Shown here in pieces: positions 17,185 to 24,775 of a stretch of 64,000 nt of DNA (its first letter is position 1; every line of letters begins with the position of its first letter). The notes under the pieces are model-generated. The model did no database searches, was not told the DNA's origin, and saw nothing but the letters and a program-made list of their open reading frames with translations. The translations under genes were made by a program, and so were the position numbers. The DNA comes from Thauera carbonicopians (GTDB taxonomy: Bacteria; Pseudomonadota; Gammaproteobacteria; Burkholderiales; Rhodocyclaceae), in NCBI RefSeq assembly GCF_025699485.1, contig NZ_JANUXN010000003.1, positions 372,001-436,000 of the forward strand, written 5' to 3'.

Positions 17185-17435
17185 GGCTTGGCTTTGGCAA
17201 GCAGACCGGCGGCATCGAAATCCGCCAGACGCCGCGGCTTGCCCTTGGATCTAGGCTTGAGCATGCCGTAGCCGGACTCCACGTCTGCCTGGGGCGCAGG
17301 ATGGGGAACGATCAGCCGGATGCCGTCCGGTTCCTCGACCAGTTCGAGCCGGCTGCCGGGGGTCAGGCCAAAGTGCTGCCGCACCTCGGCGGGCAGCACC
17401 AGTTGGCCTTTGGACGAAAGGATGACCGTGGTCAT
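17181..17435 (-). CDS. AbrB/MazE-type (SpoVT fold) antitoxin
   Basis: An 84-residue protein with an N-terminal swapped-hairpin AbrB DNA-binding domain (VILSSKGQLVLPAEVRQHFGLTPGSRLEL) and a C-terminal toxin-binding tail rich in Lys/Arg and Ala. It pairs with the PIN toxin downstream, overlapping it by four bases, and would autorepress through the palindrome upstream of its start. Confidence 0.88.
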   Translation of the reverse strand: MTTVILSSKGQLVLPAEVRQHFGLTPGSRLELVEEPDGIRLIVPHPAPQADVESGYGMLKPRSKGKPRRLADFDAAGLLAKAKP

Positions 17436-17472
17436 GGCGTACTCCGAGGGGGAAGCTGCCGCTCATCCTATT

Positions 17473-17494
17473 CTTGTCTTACTGGTAAGACAAG
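17473..17494. promoter_or_regulatory. antitoxin operator palindrome
   Basis: A perfect inverted repeat with ten-base arms CTTGTCTTAC and GTAAGACAAG separated by TG, 37 bases before the antitoxin start. This is the expected placement for conditional autoregulation by the AbrB-type antitoxin/PIN complex. Confidence 0.65.
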
Positions 17495-17574
17495 GCGGTA
17501 TCAATTTCTACCGTACCCTGCGCACATCACATCGTCTTGACAGCAGAGCGATGTCAAGAAAGAATCCGCTTGAC

Positions 17575-17602
17575 GATGTAAATAATTCTCATTATTTACA
17601 TC
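17575..17602. promoter_or_regulatory. Fur-box-like palindrome upstream of fecI
   Basis: Twelve-base perfect arms GATGTAAATAAT and ATTATTTACATC flank TCTC. The AT-rich AATAAT-x-ATTATT core in an otherwise GC-rich region matches the Fur operator type (GATAATGATAATCATTATC). It lies 137 bases upstream of the FecI start and would place the sigma factor under iron control. Confidence 0.6.
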
Positions 17603-17738
17603 GTAATGAATAATTTTCGAGCGCCGTTCGCAAGGACTCTATGTTCAGGAACACCGGAAGCCGAATTCGTGACGAGCGTGTTCCGACCAGCCTGTCCCTC
17701 AACCCCCGGGCATGCTGTCCGACACACAGGTTCTTTCC

Positions 17739-18257
17739 ATGTCCTCTGCAAACAACACTGTTTCTCCAGGCAGCGTCGCCGAACTGTATATCGAACACCA
17801 TGGCTGGCTGCAGAACTGGCTGCGCAAGAAGCTCGGCAACAGCCACCGCGCAGCCGATCTGGCGCATGACGTCTTCGTGCGCATACTCGGCAAGTCGCAC
17901 GACATCGGCGAGATTCGCGAACCCCGGGCATATCTCGTTCGCATCGGCGGCGGCCTTCTCGACGACCACTGGCGCCGTCAGGCCCTGGAGCAGGCCTGGC
18001 TGGAAACGCTCGCTGCGCAACCCATGCCGCTCGCTCCCTCGCCCGAGGAGCGCAGCCTGATCATCGAGACCCTGGAAGAAATCTCCCGCCTGCTCGATGG
18101 CCTGCCGCCGAGGACGCGCACCATTTTCCTGCTGTCCCAGCTCGACGGCCTCACCTATCCCCAGATTGCCGCCCAACTCGGCACCACCGTCAATGTCGTG
18201 CAGAAAGCCATGAGCCGGGCGCTGGTCAATTGCTACCGGGTACTTTACCCATGCTGA
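17739..18257 (+). CDS. FecI-like ECF sigma factor
   Basis: A 172-residue ECF sigma factor of the iron-starvation group: region 2 (LYIEHHGWLQNWLRKKLGNSHRAADLAHDVFVRIL) and region 4 (LPPRTRTIFLLSQLDGLTYPQIAAQLGTTVNVVQKAMSRAL) are intact. Activated by the receptor/FecR pathway, it would direct RNA polymerase to the receptor promoter. An alternative ATG at 17712 would add nine residues; 17739 fits the family length and has AGG upstream. It precedes fecR by 34 bases. Confidence 0.9.
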   Translation: MSSANNTVSPGSVAELYIEHHGWLQNWLRKKLGNSHRAADLAHDVFVRILGKSHDIGEIREPRAYLVRIGGGLLDDHWRRQALEQAWLETLAAQPMPLAPSPEERSLIIETLEEISRLLDGLPPRTRTIFLLSQLDGLTYPQIAAQLGTTVNVVQKAMSRALVNCYRVLYPC

Positions 18258-18291
18258 GCGGTGAACCCACTGCCCACCGGCCGCCGTCACC

Positions 18292-19323
18292 ATGAATCCG
18301 TTGCCCGACTCCGCCGGCAATGGCGGCAAACTGCCGGAAGCCGTGGTCGAACAAGCCATCGCCTGGTATGTCCGCCTTTCGTCCAATCCACGCGATGAAG
18401 GCGGCAATGTCGAATTTGCTCGCTGGCACGATGCCAGCCCGGACCACGCTGTGGCGTGGCAGCGCATGCTGGGCATCGGCAGCCGCCTCCAGGACAGCGC
18501 CCTTCGGGTTCCGTCGCCGCTTGCCCGCGACGCCCTGAATCGTGCCGGAAGCCTGCAAGGCAAGCGACGCGCACTGCTCTACGGCCTGGCGGCCATCGGC
18601 ACAAGCACTGCCGTGCTGCACGTCCTGCACGGGCAGCCGCCATGGTCCGGCCATCTGGACAGCATGCTGGCCGATGCCCGCACCGCGACAGGGCAGCGCA
18701 GCCGGAGAATGCTGGATGACGGCACCCAACTGCTGCTCAATACGGCCACGTCCATCGACATCCGCCAGACCGCCGAAGAGCGCCGCATCATCCTGCATCA
18801 GGGCGAAATTCTGGTCGCTACCGCGCCAGACCCGGCCCGCCCCCTCGTCGTCGACACCGCTGCCGGCCTGCTCCGCCCGGTCGGCACCCGCTTCGCCGTA
18901 CGCCGCGAAGACAGCGGCACCTGCTCGGTCGCCGTCGTCGAAGGCGCGGTCGACATCCACCCCGCCGCAGCCGGCAGAAGCTTGCGCCTTGCCGCAGGAC
19001 TGCAGACCCGTTTTACGCCCACGCACTCCGCACCGCCGGCGCCGCTGGACGAATCGCGCCTGGCATGGACCGACGGCTTCATCACTGCGGAAGGCATGCG
19101 TCTCGCCGACTTCCTTGCCGACCTGGGCCGCTACCGCCCTGGCCGCCTGCGCTGTGCCGGCAACGTTGCCGATCTGCGCCTGACCGGCGCCTGGCCCCTG
19201 GACGGACCCGACCCGGCCGACCCCACCGGCCACATCCTCGTCTCCCTGGAGCAACACCTGCCCGTGCTCATCCTTCGCCTGACCCGCTACTGGATCAGCA
19301 TCGAGGCCCGGCCGGAAGCCTGA
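18292..19323 (+). CDS. FecR family anti-sigma/signal transducer
   Basis: A 343-residue inner-membrane regulator. The N-terminal cytoplasmic DUF4880-type helical domain (AIAWYVRLSS, then FARWHDASPDHAVAWQRM) binds sigma, a hydrophobic helix near residues 85-105 crosses the membrane, and the periplasmic FecR domain follows (DDGTQLLLNTATSIDI; GLLRPVGTRFAVRRE). It relays the state of the TonB-dependent receptor to the FecI-like factor. A 166-base leader with hairpins separates it from the receptor gene. Confidence 0.9.
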   Translation: MNPLPDSAGNGGKLPEAVVEQAIAWYVRLSSNPRDEGGNVEFARWHDASPDHAVAWQRMLGIGSRLQDSALRVPSPLARDALNRAGSLQGKRRALLYGLAAIGTSTAVLHVLHGQPPWSGHLDSMLADARTATGQRSRRMLDDGTQLLLNTATSIDIRQTAEERRIILHQGEILVATAPDPARPLVVDTAAGLLRPVGTRFAVRREDSGTCSVAVVEGAVDIHPAAAGRSLRLAAGLQTRFTPTHSAPPAPLDESRLAWTDGFITAEGMRLADFLADLGRYRPGRLRCAGNVADLRLTGAWPLDGPDPADPTGHILVSLEQHLPVLILRLTRYWISIEARPEA

Positions 19324-19393
19324 AACAGGCGAGGGAAGCAGGTCCCCTGAAAAAAACGGCAGTTTTTTGCGTTTCGTCCGGCTGTACTTCCGA

Positions 19394-19458
19394 ACGCTGG
19401 ATGCGAAGGGCTGAAACGCCATGCGGCATCCAGCGTGTCGGCCGCCCCCATGGGGCGG
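19394..19458 (+). promoter_or_regulatory. two hairpins in the receptor-gene leader
   Basis: The space between fecR and the receptor gene contains an 11-base inverted repeat, ACGCTGGATGC (19394-19404) with GCATCCAGCGT (19426-19436), followed at once by CCGCCCC-CAT-GGGGCGG (19442-19458), ending 31 bases before the receptor ATG. They could stabilise receptor mRNA or attenuate read-through. The ECF promoter itself was not identified. Confidence 0.45.
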
Positions 19459-19489
19459 GATCAACCACGCAGCCCCCAAGGATCCGCAC

Positions 19490-22126
19490 ATGCCGCTTCA
19501 TCGCCCGCTGCGCCGCTCGCCAGCGAAGCCATCCATCCTCACGCCGGTCGCCCATGCCCTGTTCAGCCTCTGCGCCTGCACCGCGATCTCGCTGCCCGGT
19601 GTTGCCATGGCGCAGGAAAGCGCCGCCGTCGCGCCACACCGCTTCGACATTCCCGCAGGGCCGCTGGACCAGGCTCTGAGCCGCTTCGGCCGCCAGTCAG
19701 GCATGCAGATCGTCGTCGACGGCAGCTTGACGGCTGGCCTGCGCAGTCCGGGGTTGAGCGGCAATCACTCCGCGCCGCAGGCCCTGAATCGGCTGCTTGC
19801 CGGTACCGGCTTGCAAGCCGTGCGCGGCACCGGCAATGAATACACCCTGCAGCGGATCCCCTCCAGCGGTATCAGCACGCTGGGCGCGGTGGTCGTCACC
19901 GAACCCGCACTGTCGCCCAGCCCGGCGGAAGAAGCCCGGACCAACTACACCGTCAGCCGCTCTACCAGCGCCACCAAGCTCGACCTTTCCATCAAGGAAA
20001 CGCCGCAGAGCATGACTATCATCACCCAGCGCCAGATCGAGGAGCAGAACCTCACCTCGGTGCAGGACATCCTCGAATCCACGCCCGGCATCTCCGTCGT
20101 GCAGACCGGCGTGCCTGGCGCGGGCGAGACCACCTTCTACTCGCGCGGCTACGAGATCACCAACCTGATGATCGACGGCATGCCCACCCGCAGCGGCGCC
20201 TTCGGCGGCGGCATGAGCCAGTTGGCCGGCCACGACACGGCCATCTACGAGCGGGTCGAGATCGTGCGCGGCTCGACCGGCCTGTCCAGCGGCACCGGCG
20301 ACCCTTCGGCCAGCATCAACTTCGTGCGCAAGCGTCCCGGCTATACGCCTCAAAGCAGCGCCAAGCTCAGCTACGGGCGCTGGAACAAGGCGAGGGCAGA
20401 GGTGGATCTGTCACGCCCCTTCAACGAAGACGGCAGCCTGCGCGGCAGGCTGGTGGCCGCGTATGGCCAGGGCGACCACTGGATCGACCGGGTGGAAGAC
20501 AAGAGCAAGCTGCTTTATGGCGTCGTCGAGGCCGACCTGGGCAGCAGGAGCACTCTGACCCTGGGCGGCACCTGGTTCGAGAAGCGGCTGGATGACGCGG
20601 CGAAGTCTGGCGGCGTCTCCGGTTTAAACGTGGATCCCATGACTGCTGAAACCGTGGGCACCGTGGATTTCGGCCGCAGTTTCAATGCCGCCACACAGTG
20701 GTCTTATGTGGATCTGAACAGCCGGAATGTCTTCATTGATCTGAAGCACGAATTCAACGATCGATGGAAGGTACAGGCAAGCTATCAGCATACCCGCGGC
20801 ACGAACGACCAAGTCTATGGCCAGTTGACCAATTACTGGTCGGATTACGGGGTGTTCGGCTACGGCTATGGGCGTTCCAACAACGAACACAAATTGCACA
20901 ACCTGGATCTGACCGCGACCGGCACGTTCGAGTGGTTCGGGCGCGAGGCACAGGTGGCGTTTGGCGTCAATGGCTACAAAGGTGACACCTTGGTGCGAGG
21001 CTATCCCGGCCAATTGAATCTCTATGGTGATGTGATTTTCGAGGATCAATGGAACAATGGTGTCCAGCCTTGGCCGGAGAATGTTACCCATCAAAGTTCA
21101 TTGCCCAGGGATGTATTGGGTGTGCAGACGTTCTATACCGACGTCAAGGACAAGCAATGGGGTTATTTTCTCACCGCCAAATTCGAGCCGATCGAGCGGC
21201 TTAAATTCATCCTTGGTACGCGCTACAGCCACTATGAACGCGCTTCCGATGCCTACCTCAGAGGTTGCGGTACTCAACATGCACCTGGATGTACGCAGTG
21301 GTTTTTCAACAGATCCTACCGCGAAGCACCCAATCAAAAATTCATTCCCTACGTCGGTGCCATCTACGACATCAGTCCGAGTACGTCCATGTATGCCAGC
21401 TATACCGGCACCTACAACCCGCAGAGCCAGGTGGGCTGGAAAGCCGGTCGGGGTTATTACCTCCTGGAGCCCAAGGAGGGCAATTCCTTCGAGGCCGGCA
21501 TCAAGAGCGCGCTGTACGACAACGCCTTGAACCTGCATGCAGCGGTGTTCCGAATGAAACAGAAGAAAGTCGCAACCATGTACAGCGACGCTGTGCCAGC
21601 ACCGGTACAAGGCTGCACGCACCCGGTGAACGGCGGGTACTGCGACCTTAATTACAACAATCAAGGCCCGCTAATAACGGGCATTGATCTCTCGGTGGCA
21701 GGCAGGCCGACGCCGAAACTGATGCTCAATGCGGGGTACACCTATCTGCATGTCGATCTCGATGGCGCTCTCCCCGATCACTCGTCGTATTTCAATTACG
21801 GGGAGTCGATGGATTATGCCCGGCCGAGGCATACGGTCAACATCGGCGCCAGTTATCAGCTCGACGAAAAGCTGACATTGGGCGGCCGTTGGCGCTTCAA
21901 GAGCAAATCTCGTATGGGTACCGACCGTCCTGGCACATACAACGGATTTGCTGATCAAGGGGGCTATGCCGTTCTTGATCTGATGGCGCGGCACCGGATC
22001 AGCAAGAACATTACCGCTGGTCTGAATATTGGAAACGTCTTCGACAAGGTCTACAAAATGGATTATGCCGGCAGTTACTACGGTTCGCCCAGAAGCTACA
22101 CCTTCTCCTTAAATGCCAGTTTCTAA
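19490..22126 (+). CDS. TonB-dependent transducer/receptor with STN domain
   Basis: An 878-residue outer-membrane receptor. Signal peptide ending AMA (cleavage near residue 41), then a periplasmic STN signalling domain (residues ~50-115, RFDIPAGPLDQALSRFGRQSG) that contacts FecR, a plug domain (residues ~165-280, KETPQSMTIITQRQIEEQNL through YERVEIVRGSTGLSSGTGDPSASINFVRKRP) and a 22-strand barrel ending in Phe (SYTFSLNASF). The start at 19490 has AAGGA upstream. By sequence type it belongs with siderophore receptors (FpvA/FecA-like). The downstream hemophilin-like and Slam genes suggest heme or hemophore uptake instead. Energised by TonB/ExbBD, not encoded here. Confidence 0.92.
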   Translation: MPLHRPLRRSPAKPSILTPVAHALFSLCACTAISLPGVAMAQESAAVAPHRFDIPAGPLDQALSRFGRQSGMQIVVDGSLTAGLRSPGLSGNHSAPQALNRLLAGTGLQAVRGTGNEYTLQRIPSSGISTLGAVVVTEPALSPSPAEEARTNYTVSRSTSATKLDLSIKETPQSMTIITQRQIEEQNLTSVQDILESTPGISVVQTGVPGAGETTFYSRGYEITNLMIDGMPTRSGAFGGGMSQLAGHDTAIYERVEIVRGSTGLSSGTGDPSASINFVRKRPGYTPQSSAKLSYGRWNKARAEVDLSRPFNEDGSLRGRLVAAYGQGDHWIDRVEDKSKLLYGVVEADLGSRSTLTLGGTWFEKRLDDAAKSGGVSGLNVDPMTAETVGTVDFGRSFNAATQWSYVDLNSRNVFIDLKHEFNDRWKVQASYQHTRGTNDQVYGQLTNYWSDYGVFGYGYGRSNNEHKLHNLDLTATGTFEWFGREAQVAFGVNGYKGDTLVRGYPGQLNLYGDVIFEDQWNNGVQPWPENVTHQSSLPRDVLGVQTFYTDVKDKQWGYFLTAKFEPIERLKFILGTRYSHYERASDAYLRGCGTQHAPGCTQWFFNRSYREAPNQKFIPYVGAIYDISPSTSMYASYTGTYNPQSQVGWKAGRGYYLLEPKEGNSFEAGIKSALYDNALNLHAAVFRMKQKKVATMYSDAVPAPVQGCTHPVNGGYCDLNYNNQGPLITGIDLSVAGRPTPKLMLNAGYTYLHVDLDGALPDHSSYFNYGESMDYARPRHTVNIGASYQLDEKLTLGGRWRFKSKSRMGTDRPGTYNGFADQGGYAVLDLMARHRISKNITAGLNIGNVFDKVYKMDYAGSYYGSPRSYTFSLNASF

Positions 22127-22142
22127 ACCGAAACAAGGAGGA

Positions 22143-22157
22143 TGCTATCGCATAGCA
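22143..22157 (+). other. small hairpin between receptor and secreted-protein genes
   Basis: TGCTAT-CGC-ATAGCA, 16 bases after the receptor stop. Not followed directly by a T-run, so it is unlikely to terminate fully. The secreted-protein gene begins 54 bases later and has its own ribosome site. Confidence 0.35.
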
Positions 22158-22210
22158 GGACACACTCAAGCATTTTTTGTTTTACGTTTTCCTATTTTCC
22201 TGGAGTTCTC

Positions 22211-22995
22211 ATGCGTAAATTCGCACTCAAGGCGGCCGCAGTTGTCGCTCTTTCCGCCGTTTCCGCTGTCGCATCGGCTGGGGTTGGTTTTTCCCAGAAT
22301 CAGACGGCCTTCACTTTCGGCACCAATTACCTCGGCACATTCAGTTATGGTGGCAATACCTATGGTGCTGGCAGCACGTTTAATGTAAATAGTCTGCCCA
22401 GCGGCTTCACCACTCCTGCGACTTCTCTGCAGGTTGTTGACGGCGCCCTTAGAACTGTGTCCTACCGCTTCTACAAGCAGGCGTTTCGACGGTGATTGGC
22501 AACATCGCTTCCGCTCCTATTTTCCCATTCCCTCCCGCTCCTGCTACCAACCGCCAGTTCGTCAAGGACGTGGTTGGCCAGTTCACCACTTCGCTTCCCA
22601 GCAATGTGACGTATAACTACAGCGGGGTGACGTTCAATCATATTCCGGGCACGGAAGGCACGTTTGCCTACACCATCACAGTCAATGCGGCGGGTGCGGC
22701 AACAGGCCAGGGCTCGTTCAGCGGTGTGACAGGCTCCGGTGGCTCAGGTATCGGCAATTTCACCCTGGCAGGCACTCTGCATTCCGCAGCCATCACGACG
22801 CAACCGGATGGACGCCTGGGCGTCAGCGGTGGCAACGTCACCGCCACGGCGAGCAATGCAACGGGTTCCGAGAGCCATACTGCCCAGTATGACCTGGGTG
22901 TCTTCGGCCCCAATGCCCAGGAGGTTGCCGGCGGCATCTACGGCGGTACGCTTCAGCCCCGAATCAGCGGCTACGCCTTCGCCGGCAAGCGTTGA
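22211..22995 (+). pseudogene. hemophilin-like Slam substrate, broken by a one-base frameshift
   Basis: The first frame (22211-22495) gives a signal peptide (MRKFALKAAAVVALSAVSAVASA) and about 70 mature residues. The second frame (from about 22483 to 22995) continues with VSTVIGNIASAP and ends in a glycine-rich beta-barrel domain (IGNFTLAGTLHSAAI; YDLGVFGPNAQEVAGG). Adding one G in CAGGCG near 22480 fuses them into ~261 residues, the usual size of hemophilins: an N-terminal ligand-binding half plus the C-terminal eight-stranded barrel recognised by Slam. GGAG lies six bases before the ATG. No lipobox is present, so the product would be released as a soluble hemophore. The break may be a real mutation or a sequencing error. 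Confidence 0.75.
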
Positions 22996-23059
22996 TTCAG
23001 GCTTGCCACCAGCAGCAGTGACAAAAGCCTGATTTGAACAGCCAAATCCATGGCATACA

Positions 23060-23090
23060 GCCAGGCAGGGATGCTCCATCCTTGCCTGGC
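23060..23090 (+). other. 14-base-stem hairpin after the hemophilin-like gene
   Basis: GCCAGGCAGGGATG and CATCCTTGCCTGGC, one G-T wobble, loop CTC. It directly precedes the intrinsic terminator and probably protects the mRNA 3' end of the secreted-protein transcript. Confidence 0.55.
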
Positions 23091-23098
23091 CAAGTGTT

Positions 23099-23144
23099 GG
23101 ACGTCGGTCATTCGATGCATCGACCGGCGTCCTTTTTCTTTTTT
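23099..23144 (+). terminator. intrinsic terminator between cargo and Slam genes
   Basis: Stem GGACGTCGGTC with GACCGGCGTCC (one wobble) around a 12-base loop, followed by TTTTTCTTTTTTT. This is the clearest intrinsic terminator in the window and would make Slam expression much lower than that of receptor and cargo. Confidence 0.8.
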
Positions 23145-23166
23145 TCCTCATTGCTACAGGGGCTGC

Positions 23167-24738
23167 ATGCAGGCTGAGTTCGGCATGCACGGCCTGGTGC
23201 CCATTCCGATGCACTTTCTTCGTTTTTTTCGGCAAACCGGCCGCAGCGCCGTCCATTGGTGCATTCCGCTTTTGCTGGTTTTCGTCCTGCCTTGGGGCGG
23301 CCTCTTCAGCGGCAGTGCGCTGGCGCAGCCGAGCCTGCCGGCCACGCTGGGCGAACCGATCGACAACCTGCGCACTCTCTCGCCCGACTGGTCCGAGCAG
23401 TATCGTGCCCCGGAGCACGCGGCGCCTGACGCGGCGGGCAGCGCCGAAGCCGGCGCGGACAAACCCGTCGAGTTGAGCGACGAGGACGTGAAGGCCAACC
23501 CGCAGATTGCCGAGATCATCATCAACACCGCGCTGCAGCAGCGCGACTGGCCGACGCTGGCACGGGTGCTGCCGCTGTACCGGCAGTCGTTCCGGCACGA
23601 TGCGCAAATGGTCAGCTATGTGGAAGGCGCCTTGCTGCGCCAGCAGGGCCGCCAGGCGGAGGCGATCGAGCAGTACCGCGGGATGCTGGCGCGCGATGCC
23701 GGTCTGGATTATGTGCGTTTCGATCTGGCGGCGATGCTGTTCGAGAACCGCGAGCACCGCGAAGCGCGCGAGCTGTTTGCCGATACGGTCGGCAACCCGC
23801 TGGTGGACCGGAACTTTCAGGAAATGGCGCGCCAGTACCTGGCGCAGATTGTGCAGCGCGAACGGGTGAACAAGCGCCTGCGGCTGAGGCTGCTGCACAA
23901 CTACAATGTGAACCAGGCGAGCGACGATCGTTATCTGGAACTGGGCGGCTGGATATTCGAGAAGAACGCGGAATTCATGCCGCGCTCGTCGGCTGGGCTG
24001 AACTATGGTCTGACGCTGGATCAGGAGTGGAACCTGCAGGGCAACCATTTCCTGAGTTGGGAGCTTTCGGCCGACGGGCTGCATTATTCTAGCGCGCAGG
24101 AATTCAACGAGAACGCGGTGTCGCTTAACCTGGCCTACCGCTGGCAGGATGCCCGCTCCTGGCTGTATGCGGGGCCGGTGCTGGAACTGCGCTGGCTGGA
24201 CGGGAAGCGCTACGTGAACAGCCACGGCGTGGCCGCGGGGCATGGCCGCTGGCTGTCGCCAGGCTGGCAGGCCACGCTGCATGTGCGCTGGATGGACAAG
24301 GATTATGTGGACGAGGCGCTGGACGACTATGACGGCCATGCGCTGAGCGTGGTGCCGGGGCTGCTGCGGGTGATTTCGCCGAACACGGCAGTGTTCGGCG
24401 GGCTGGTCTGGCAGCGCGAGCGTGTGTCGGTCCGGACGGAGTCGTTCGAGCAGCGCGGTCTCAATGGGGGCTTCTCGACGCAGTGGGACAAGGGCCTGAA
24501 CCTGAGCGGCAACGTGCAGTTGGCGTTTCGCCGCCATGAGGGTGTGCATCCGCTGTTTGCGCACCAGCGCCGCGACCGCCGCCTGAACGCGATGCTCAAC
24601 ATCGGCCACGCCGGGCTGAACATGGCGGGTTTCGAGACGAAGCTGGGTTTCCAGTTCGAGAAGGTGGACAGCAACATCGCCGAGCTGTACTCGCGTACGG
24701 TACGGCAGTGGATGCTGACCGCGGAGCGGCGCTTCTGA
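23167..24738 (+). CDS. Slam-type surface/secreted protein translocator (DUF560, type XI secretion)
   Basis: A 523-residue outer-membrane protein. Hydrophobic signal region (CIPLLLVFVLPWGGLFSGSALAQ), periplasmic TPR-like domain (residues ~85-240; RDWPTLARVLPLYRQSF, GRQAEAIEQYRGMLARDAGLDYVRFDLA), then a C-terminal barrel of about 14 strands ending RQWMLTAERRF, with the family motif RLRLRLLHNYNVNQASDDRYL at the junction. Slam proteins move TbpB-, HpuA- or hemophilin-like barrel proteins across the outer membrane. The ATG at 23167 has AGGGG upstream; the earlier ATG at 23050 would place the terminator inside the gene. Its expected cargo is the hemophilin-like gene immediately upstream. Confidence 0.88.
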   Translation: MQAEFGMHGLVPIPMHFLRFFRQTGRSAVHWCIPLLLVFVLPWGGLFSGSALAQPSLPATLGEPIDNLRTLSPDWSEQYRAPEHAAPDAAGSAEAGADKPVELSDEDVKANPQIAEIIINTALQQRDWPTLARVLPLYRQSFRHDAQMVSYVEGALLRQQGRQAEAIEQYRGMLARDAGLDYVRFDLAAMLFENREHREARELFADTVGNPLVDRNFQEMARQYLAQIVQRERVNKRLRLRLLHNYNVNQASDDRYLELGGWIFEKNAEFMPRSSAGLNYGLTLDQEWNLQGNHFLSWELSADGLHYSSAQEFNENAVSLNLAYRWQDARSWLYAGPVLELRWLDGKRYVNSHGVAAGHGRWLSPGWQATLHVRWMDKDYVDEALDDYDGHALSVVPGLLRVISPNTAVFGGLVWQRERVSVRTESFEQRGLNGGFSTQWDKGLNLSGNVQLAFRRHEGVHPLFAHQRRDRRLNAMLNIGHAGLNMAGFETKLGFQFEKVDSNIAELYSRTVRQWMLTAERRF

Positions 24739-24775
24739 AGCGGCCTGTACATTCATTTTCCGAGGAAGAACCGTC

